Positions 55,661 to 64,000 of a stretch of DNA of 64,000 nucleotides are shown piece by piece. Source of the DNA: Liolophura sinensis (Eukaryota > Mollusca > Polyplacophora > Chitonida > Chitonidae); NCBI RefSeq assembly GCF_032854445.1, contig NC_088297.1:10378163-10442162 (forward strand), in the 5' to 3' direction. Within the stretch, counting starts at the first letter, position 1. Every line of letters begins with the position of its first letter. Both the position numbers and the translations under genes were made by a program. A model generated the notes under the pieces. It worked only from the letters and a program-made list of their open reading frames with translations, ran no database searches and had not been told where the DNA came from.

Positions 55661-56048
55661 CATTAGAATTACTGATGGCTCTCTTTAACCTATACCCACT
55701 GATGGCTCTCTTTAACTATACCCTTTGATGGCTCTAACCTATACCCACTGACGGCTCTCTTTTTCTATACCCATTGATGGCTCTCTTTAACCTATACCCA
55801 CTGATCGCTCTCTTTAACCTGTACCCACTAATGGCTCTCTTTAACCTATACCCGCTGACAGCTCTCGTTAACCTACACCGACCGATGGCTCTCTTTTTCT
55901 ATACCCACTGATGGCTCTCTTTAACCTATACCCGCTGATGGCTCTCTTTAACCTATACCCGATGATGGCTCTCTTTAACCTATACCCACTGAAGGCTCTC
56001 TTTAAACTATACCCGCTGATGGCTCTCTTTAACCTATACCCACTGATG
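55661..56048. repeat. 27-bp tandem array
   Basis: About 14 copies of gatggctctctttaacctat plus acccact, immediately following the 44-bp array with a sharp boundary. Confidence 0.93.
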
Positions 56049-56049
56049 G

Positions 56050-56525
56050 ATCATGTTTGGCTGTATTGACTTACTCGTTACGTTTATGTATGTTTACTGG
56101 TGGGTGATACCAGTTTCGGATAATGGTAAACGTGACTACTCGTGGCTAAATATTCATGCAATTTTTTACGGCAAAGACAAACGTGTTAAATCAGTCTATG
56201 GTAAAGAAAACGTGAAAATCTCCATCAATTTATGATAAAAAGAACGTCACAACTCCCCCAAATATTCATCGAAACAATCAGTATACCGTAATCACAAACG
56301 TGACAACTCTGTTCATGTTTAAAATAAATGTGAGAGCTCAGTTTAGGGTGACAACCCACGCTTCCAGAGTGTTCATCTATCAATCTAAGGTAAAGACAAA
56401 CGTTGGAACTCACTAAGTATTCACCCACCAACTCAGTCTACTGTAAAGATAAGCGTGAAAACCCGCCTCATATTCATCTAACAGTCTACGGGTAAAGGCA
56501 GACGTGACAACTCAGTGTACAGTGA
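56050..56525. repeat. weak ~65-bp degenerate repeat
   Basis: taaagacaaacgtga, caactcagtctac and tattcat recur with much drift. Ends about 20 bp from the donor of the short exon. Confidence 0.5.
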
Positions 56526-56545
56526 ATACATGCGTAGGAACTCAC

Positions 56546-56599
56546 CGTGTCTTGCGGCACCTCGATACCGGAGATCACCGTCTCCTCCGCCGCCGACAT
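56546..56599 (-). CDS. first coding exon of transmembrane protein (distal exon)
   Basis: ATG at 56599-56597 opens 18 codons (MSAAEETVISGIEVPQDT) and ends at a consensus donor GACACG|GTGAGT in phase 0, matching the phase-0 acceptor of 35666. The joined frame reads on as AVQQYVNPAFDF. The exon is short, acidic and GC-rich in an AT-rich setting. The link across a 20.9 kb intron rests on strand, order, phase and composition, not on transcript data. Confidence 0.65.
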
Positions 56600-57361
56600 G
56601 ATCGTCGCGTTCTCTACCCCAGTACATCCATGTTTGTTAGTTCGTGTATGGCACAGACGGCCTCTAATATGGCTTTTAGCGCGCAGGTGATACCCACAGA
56701 GCAAGTCCACCGGGCACAGCCTATAGGACTACTGGACGGCCACGGGCGGAGGGCGCAAAACTGGCAGTATATCCTGGCACAGACTGTTGTCCGCCAGGTA
56801 GCTGTCTCCGGTGGGACGATTGCCACAGAACGGTGTTTGGCAGGGGAGTAGTACGCCACATGTCAGTACTGTCTGCTACTGCCGCTATCGATCCGCCACC
56901 GACGTTATAAACCCAGTCCCCGGCTGTGATGATGGGACAAAAACAATGCCTGTGGGTCATGTGACATATGAGGGTGGTCGGGGTGGGGGTGGTGTAGCCT
57001 ACATCGAGTGCCATCTGGAATAATAGACTCTTGCGAGGTAACATCCAATGTTCAAGAGTCGACAATCAGTACAAAGCTGCTTTCTATTACATAGTGCTGT
57101 CACGTAATTAACATCGCTTTAGCGAATATGACAACTCTTACGTCTTTCCATTAATTTAATATGATTGACCCATTTTAAGGCCATGCTAAACCATTGTTCG
57201 CTTATTTGGCAGCGATCGTAGACTGCCTTACTCTTACAGCACGTGCTTGGGGCTTGTTTACAAGAAGCAGCCGACAGCGCTCGGGTTGTTGGTTTGCACA
57301 GTCTAACGTTCATCCATCAAAATGGTGTGCTTATCCGTGCATCTTATATTGAGAACCGTGC
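56600..57361. other. GC-richer flank upstream of distal exon, possible 5' UTR/promoter
   Basis: 56600-56900 is notably GC-rich compared with the neighbourhood (ggacggccacgggcggaggg), as expected around a transcription start, but no TATA or initiator could be singled out. No other gene seen. Confidence 0.35.
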
Positions 57362-57494
57362 GTGGGAAGGCCTCAGCAACCTGTGGATGGTCGTGGGTTT
57401 CTGCCCGGTTTCCTCCTACCATAATGCTGGCCGCCTTCGTATAAGTGAAATATTCTTGAGTACGGCGTAAAACACCAATCAAATAAATAAATAA
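57362..57494 (+). mobile_element. SINE family S1, 5'-truncated
   Basis: gtgggaaggcctcagcaacc, tgtggatggtcgtgggtttc, ataagtgaaatattcttgag and tacggcgtaaaacaccaatc, then aaataaataaataa. Confidence 0.92.
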
Positions 57495-60090
57495 GTATAT
57501 TGAGAAGTTCGTCAGATTGAATAAATGCTGTATATGATGAAGGGCATGTAAATGATAGTGCCCAGGATAAGCCGCCGCCCATTGCCATTTGCGTGAAAAA
57601 CGTCCTGACTCAAAGACACAGCCATCTCAGCAAGGGCGCTCGACCATTCAACGTCATTTTTTTTTATCGTCGTGGTATAGATTTAGATACACCAACACAT
57701 TTTGGTACACGTGTGTGTGACATAACATACACTGGTATTACATCTGGATCTGGAGTCCATTTAGTTCAACCAAGGTGGTTGAATTTTACACCTGAGGGCG
57801 CACCTTGTTTGTGAACAACAACAACAACAACCATTACAGATTTTCAACATTGTTGTGGCAGAAAAATTAAATCAATGAATAGGACAATGCCATAGCATCT
57901 TTAATGTTTGAATCAATAGTTTATTGGCCTCATGATATACAGAATAAATTACTTCTAGGCCTACTCCAAGGAACGGTAATTGCTGATAAAAAAATCTCAC
58001 CGCAACACAGAGAGTAAAACCGAAGCAACAACGACAGTGAGATAATCGGCAAATGAATGGTCACACGTAACCGGCGAAATCCAATCTCTCTCAATATACC
58101 TCAGTTAAGATTATATTCTACCTGTTCATCACTGTCGGAATCTTTAGGTCACCCCAAAGCCAAAAATATTAAGTCAAATGCCTTGAGATCCAAATCCAAC
58201 TTCGGCTCATCATCACTGAAGCGCATGCTAAACTCAAAGTGTGGGAGATATTGCTGAGAGATAAGTGTAAGAAACCAAGATTGTACTGCATGTATAACGA
58301 CGTGGTCCCCGCACTGGCTCAGACGGTAAAAGCACTAAACAGCGTATGTATGCTTAGAAATGCTAATAAAGTAGCAGTCTATGGGGCACTTAGGTTACCG
58401 CATATAACTGATGGATTGCTACTGTATATCAATATCAGCTTAATTGGTTGAATAGAAATTCGACTTGTCACTGGGAACTTAATGAGTTCCCGTGGGACCG
58501 GTCATTAGTGTTTTAACCAGATCTGATGTAGGCGTTGCTCAGGGTAGAGAGGAAATCAGCCAAATTAAGAACAGGGATGTGTCTTCTGTAGTATTAATGC
58601 GGCATAAATGATAGTTATATCGGACAAATTGCCATCCTGATGCATGCGGCAAATAGTAATCAATGCTATACTGATAACGACCGTAGTAATGAATAACAAA
58701 TGGCATGGTTCAAAGTTGTTATGAAAGGAGTCTATTTTCAAAGCAGTCGTCATGCAGGTGAAAACAAGGAGAGGACAGTCATTGGCTATTTCATAACAGA
58801 CGTCCCACATGTAATATATTCAGGCCTCATGCACGTCGACACACGTAATTGTTCCCAAAAAAATTTACCCGTTGCTTGCTGATATCCATGTCTGTGAAGC
58901 AGTATATAGACTGGCAGTTTTGGATACGTTGAATTGAAAAATGTCAGCTTGTCAATATCTTTTGTTGTTTTTGGTTAACCAATATTAGGGAATATTGTTT
59001 TTGGACGTTGGTCCTTGAGAAATTTCTACATATGTAGTAAGGAGATTTTAAGCTATGTGTGACTTAAGGTCACGGCGGTTAATCAGAAAATACCAGGCGG
59101 TCAATCTGACTATTAGGGTAAACGTCTTATGGCTAGTCCAATACATTTGATGGCAAGTATAAATGCAGACTTGCACCGGAATTAACATTTGATAGAATTA
59201 TGTAAAACTTTAACACATTCACATATAATTTTTTTTTATTATGATATTAACCATCGGAGAATATGTATTGCTTTGGTGTTCAATGTCACTTTTTGGGACG
59301 ACATTTTTAAGTTATAAGTGATACAAAATTTGTGTAAACATTATACTTGGGCAAGTACTACATGTCTCTTTGATAAAAATGTTTATCACGAATCGAAAAA
59401 TATAATTGCTTTCTACCTCAAACAAATCTGTAGAGGAAAATCTCCCGTTAACCAAACACGGCCATAGTTGACAGCGTTGGATATCACCCAGCTACATGTA
59501 TACATGCGTTTGATTCAGTTCCGCAAAAAAAAATGCTTTACATCAAATTATTCCCTTAATTAAGACTGACAATATGAAAGAAATGGATTAATAACGCATC
59601 GTGGAATAAGGGAGGAATGGGAGGGGGTCGGAGGCGGTGAATACCTGGACAAAGGCTAGGAGTTATTAGGCAAGTGAAGGTAATCAATATGGCAGCTGAT
59701 CCCCGCCCCCAGTCCGGTCATTTCGTACAGGTAAATATGAAATCGAATCAAGTATAAGCCTGAAGGGAAGATGGCCGCAGATATCGTAGTTACCAGGGCT
59801 CGCATTGCTTTCATCTGGACATCCGAGCGTTCATTTCCGGGGGAATTATCTGCGGCTTGTCTGACCACGATTAACTGCAATCAAGCACACATTTACAGGT
59901 GCGCGCCATAGCTCATTGATGAGGAAGCTGAGGATACTAATTAGATTCTACTGATAGGGAAAATGAAATGGCCATGAATAGACTATGATAAAGGTATTAT
60001 CTGATGTTCGCGTACCATGTTATAGGTCGTGCATGAGGCCTGAATATATTGTTGGAAGATCGGATATACAGCAGGGATGTTAATCATCTG
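57495..60090. other. no recognised gene; family D fragment
   Basis: 58030-58135 matches family D (gaatggtcacacgtaaccgg). 57809-57825 is an (aac)n tract. Open frames are short and without motifs. Confidence 0.45.
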
Positions 60091-60094
60091 TTCA

Positions 60095-62530
60095 TAGATT
60101 CATTCTATATACGTCATCTGTTCAAAGCTTCATGCTACACTAGTCATCTGTACAAAGTGTCATACTATGCTACAGCCATCTGTTCAAAGTGTCATACTGT
60201 GCTACAGTCATCTGTTCAAAGCGTCATACTATGATACAGCCATCTGTTCAAAGCATCATACTATGCTACAGTCATCTGTTCAAAGCTTCATACTATGCTA
60301 CAGTCATCTGTTCAAAGCGTCATACTATGCTACAGTCATCTGTTCAAAGCTTCATACTATACTACAGTCATCTGTTCAAAGCGTCATACTATGCTAGTCA
60401 TCTGTTCAAAGCTTCATACTATGCTACAGTCATCTGTTCAAAGCGTCATACTATGCTACAGTCATCTGTTCAAAGCATCATACTATGCTACAGTCATCTG
60501 TTCAAAGCGTCATACTATGCTACAGTCATCTGTTCAAAGCATCATACTATGCTACAGTCATCTGTTCAAAGCTTCATACTATGCTACAGCCATCTGTTCA
60601 AAGCGTCATACTATGCTAGTCATCTGTTCAAAGCATCTTACTATGCTACAGTCATCTGTTCAAAGCGTCATACTATGCTACAGTCATCTGTTCAAAGCGT
60701 CATACTATGCTACAGTCATCTGTTCAAAGCTTCATACTATGCTACAGTCATCTGTTCAGGGCGTCATACTATGCTACAGTCATCTGTTCAAAGTGTCATA
60801 CTATGAAACAGTCATCCGTTCAAAACTTCATACTATGCTACAGTCATCTGTTCAAAGCTTCATACTATGATACAGTCATCTGTTCAAAGCATCTTACTAT
60901 GCTACAGTCATCTGTTCAAGGCGTCATACTATGCTACAGTCATCTGTTCAAAGCGTCATACTATGCTACAGTCATCTGTTCAAAGCTTCATACTATGCTA
61001 CAGTCATCTGTTCAAAGCGTCATACTATGCTACAGCCATCTGTTCAAAGCTTCATACTATGCTACAGTCATCTGTTCAAAGCTTCATACTATGCTACAGT
61101 CATCTGTTCAAAGCTTCATACTATGCTACAGCCATCTGTTCAAAGCTTTATACTATGCTACAGTCATCTGTTCAAAGCGTCATACTATGCTACAGTCATC
61201 TGTTCAAAGCATAATACTATGCTACAGCCATCTGTTCAAAGCTTCATACTGTGCTACAGCCATCTGTTCAAAGCGTCATACTATGCTAGTCATCTGTTCA
61301 AAGCATCTTACTATGCTACAGTCATCTGTTCAAAGCGTCATACTATGCTACAGTCATCTGTTCAAAGCGTCATACTATGCTACAGTCATCTGTTCAAAGC
61401 GTCATACTATGCTACAGTCATCTGTTCAAAGCGTCATACTATGCTACAGTCATCTGTTCAAAGCGTCATACTATGCTACAGTCATCTGTTCAAAGCGTCA
61501 TACTATTCTACAGCCATCTGTTCAAAACTTCATACTATGCTACAGTCATCTGTTCAAAGCTTCATACTATGCTACAGTCATCTGTTCAAAGCGTCATACT
61601 ATGCTACAGTCATCTGTTCAAAGCTTCATACTATACTACAGTCATCTGTTCAAAGTGTCATACTATGAAACAGTCATCTGTTCAAAGCTTCATACTATGC
61701 TACAGTCATCTGTTCAAAGCGTCATACTATGCTACAGTCATCTGTTCAAAGCGTCATACTATGCTACAGCCATCTGTTCAAAGCGTCATACTATGATACA
61801 GTCATCTGTTCAAAGCGTTATACTATGCTACAGTCATCTGTTCAAGGCGTCATACTATGCTACAGTCATCTGTTCAAAGCTTCATACTATGCTACAGTCA
61901 TCTGTTCAAAGCGTCATACTATGATACAGCCATCTGTTCAAAGCGTCATACTATGCTACAGTCATCTGTTCAAAGCGTCATACTATGCTACAGTCATCTG
62001 TTCAAAGCGTCAAACTATGCTACAGTCATCTGTTCAATGCTTCATACTATGCTACAGTCATCTGTTCAAAGCTTCATACTATGCTACAGTCATCTGTTCA
62101 AAGCGTCATACTATGCTACAGTCATCTGTTCTGTTCAAAGCGTCATACTATGCTACAGTCATCTGTTCAAAGCTTCATACTATGCTACAGTCATCTGTTC
62201 AAAGCGTCATACTATGCTACAGCCATCTGTTCAAAGCGTCATACTATGCTACAGTCATCTGTTCAAAGCTTCATGCTACAGCCATCTGTTCAAAACTTCA
62301 TACTATGCTACAGTCATCTGTTCAAAACTTCATGCTATGCTAGCCATCTGTTCAAAGCTTCTTGTTATGCTAGTCATCTGTTCAAAGCGTCATACTATGA
62401 TACAGCCACCTGTTCAAAGCGTCATACTATGATACAGCCATCTGTTCAAAACTTCATACTATGCTGTAGTCATCTGTTCAAAACTTCATACTATACTGCA
62501 GTCATCTGTTCAAAGCTTCGTGCTGTGTTA
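60095..62530. repeat. 32-bp satellite array
   Basis: About 76 copies of a 32-bp unit, tactatgctacagtcatctg followed by ttcaaagcgtca. Most copies differ only at the site reading gcgtca, gcttca or gcatca, at cagtcat/cagccat, or by loss of four bases (ctacag shortened). All three plus-strand frames are open over hundreds of codons (up to 405) because the unit lacks stops; there is no protein domain. Edges decay on both sides. Confidence 0.96.
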
Positions 62531-64000
62531 GTTCAGGTCTATGACTGCATGAGTCTAGACGTAAAAAACATTTCGTATATCATATGTTTTCATTTTAACC
62601 CTGCGTACAGACTGCTCAGGCTATGACCTTGAAAATTGGTCAGTATATTAACAAAATCATGCCATTTGAATGTTCAAAGTTTGAAAGGGTTTGAACAAAG
62701 GGTAATGGAGCAATACAGCATCAAAGTACGGCCCATTTTTTATGCCCACCCGATATAAGTTGTCGATAATCAAAACATGTATCTCATTTGCGCTTTCGTT
62801 GCAACTGTTCATGTATCCAACGTGGCGATTTAACTCAGTCTCCTCAGTTCATGGTTTCTTTTCATAGATCGCGGCCGGAGATTTAATTTCATTGGTGTAT
62901 TCTTTGCTGTGATGACCCAACATTTTACTAAGTTAATCTCTGGGCGTTTAATGGAGACAAGAAACACACACACATACGCACACACACACGCACACACACG
63001 CGCACACACTCACGCCAAACAAATGTTAATCAAATTAAGAAAATTTTTTAGAAGGGCTAATATGTTGCTTGGACTCGAGAATTAACAAAATTATGGCGTA
63101 ATGTCTGCAGAAGAGAATAAATGAATGATGATGGTTGAACAGTACATTGGTAGTATTTGAGCTATATCGTGGCGACTGGTTGAAAGGATGTTTATATTTG
63201 TATGCTGGAGTTTTTACAAAGTACTTAACAATATTTCAGTCATATGTCTGGGGGAATGGAAGAAATGACTAGTACATATTAAAATGGTGTCCGAGAATAC
63301 ACATCAATATATGAATAAGAATTGACCACAAGGGAAAGTATCTGGTGGCGATTACGCCAGAGAACCGCTATACCCGGAAATCATCAATAATCAGCAGGTA
63401 CATTTAGCTGGTTTGCGACGGTTATTGATTGCTAAGTACCCTTATCTCTTGATAACCTCCATTAACACCTGATGAAGTTCAACAATCCAACGCCGGCTGG
63501 CCTTAAAAGCTAACGGACATGAGCATTGTGAAGGAATTCCTTATCTTTAACCTATGGCTTGAGGTTTTTTCTCGTATTGATCGACCGTGTAGCCAGTCAG
63601 CTAAGAGGCACTCTCGGGATGCTAAGGTTTTCTTGGCGGCATCTTTGAAGATTGACCTGCCATAGGTCAATTTACCTGCGCCAGGTGAGTGTCCTTTGAT
63701 GATGGCCGCTTTTGAAAGGTGTGGAATCAATTGAGGCGTGCTAGCGGGAAATGAGCAGTGTCACTCCCCATTAACGTGTCACTTTCTCTCTCTCCCTCTT
63801 ATTCGAAGGCTTATTCGCCTTGAATTATTTCGCAAAATTATTTGGCATAAGAATGAAATTAACATCTTGACACTTTTAGTGGAAAAGTTCACAGTCAAGT
63901 GGGGATAAAAAGAATAAAAACAGACGAGTATCCACGCTAAGTGACATGTCAGGCTGACTTATTGATGTTTGATTGATTTATTGGCTTAGTTGTCCATTTA
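62531..64000. other. unique sequence, no gene recognised
   Basis: A (ca)n microsatellite lies at 62968-63014. A 75-codon minus-strand open frame at 63503-63730 has no recognisable motif or splice context. Confidence 0.4.

Noticed and set aside
60707-61924. 405-codon plus-strand open frame (SSVQSVILCYSHLFKASYYA-type)
   Set aside because: Product of the 32-bp satellite; all three frames are open.
63503-63730. 75-codon minus-strand frame near the right edge
   Set aside because: No motif, splice site or coding-like composition.

Overview
This is a 64 kb piece of a compact-intron, repeat-rich animal nuclear genome. Three things point to a lophotrochozoan, most likely a mollusc: spliced genes with GT/AG introns; a class A GPCR; and many tRNA-derived SINEs whose 3' parts resemble SINE tails I associate with molluscan genomes (cgtcgtcatatgactgaaaa, then a cgacgttaaaccccaa stretch ending in a CACT-type simple repeat; and a second family ending in gagtacggcgtaaaacacca plus an A/T-rich tail). 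The species cannot be fixed from the sequence alone.

Layout. 1-4.5 kb holds three minisatellites (26, about 16 and 76 bp units). The 76-bp array runs directly into an intronless rhodopsin-like GPCR (4520-5596, +). 5.6-12 kb holds an 8-bp-type repeat and scattered MITE/SINE copies. 12.1-22.9 kb on the minus strand is a complete ten-exon alkaline phosphatase gene: signal peptide, catalytic Ser, all metal-ligand motifs and a C-terminal GPI signal. All introns are GT-AG with consistent phases, but single-base indels break the frame in exons 7, 8 and 9. Its introns carry SINEs, a hairpin MITE and a GA microsatellite. In intron 9 a SINE has duplicated the exon 9 splice donor as its target site. 23.4-23.7 kb is CpG-rich with a repeated motif and could be its promoter. 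24.9-26.1 kb is a 38-bp satellite.

26-35 kb has no recognised gene. At 35.4-35.7 kb and 56.5-56.6 kb on the minus strand lie two well-formed exons encoding a cytoplasmic tail plus one transmembrane helix. They end in the same intron phase that alkaline phosphatase exon 2 requires. They could therefore be a distal alternative 5' end producing a type II membrane-anchored alkaline phosphatase, or the start of a gene whose remaining exons I could not find. The 21 kb between them holds a 63-bp minisatellite (35.8-38.0 kb), a 117-130 bp repeat (38.4-39.5 kb), SINEs, MITEs, a dead Tc1/mariner-like transposon with 31-bp inverted repeats (51.2-52.7 kb), and adjoining 44-bp and 27-bp arrays (54.9-56.05 kb). 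60.1-62.5 kb is a 32-bp satellite.

The many long open frames inside the tandem arrays arise because the unit length is a multiple of three or the unit lacks stops. I do not regard them as genes. No rRNA, authentic tRNA gene, CRISPR or operon is visible.
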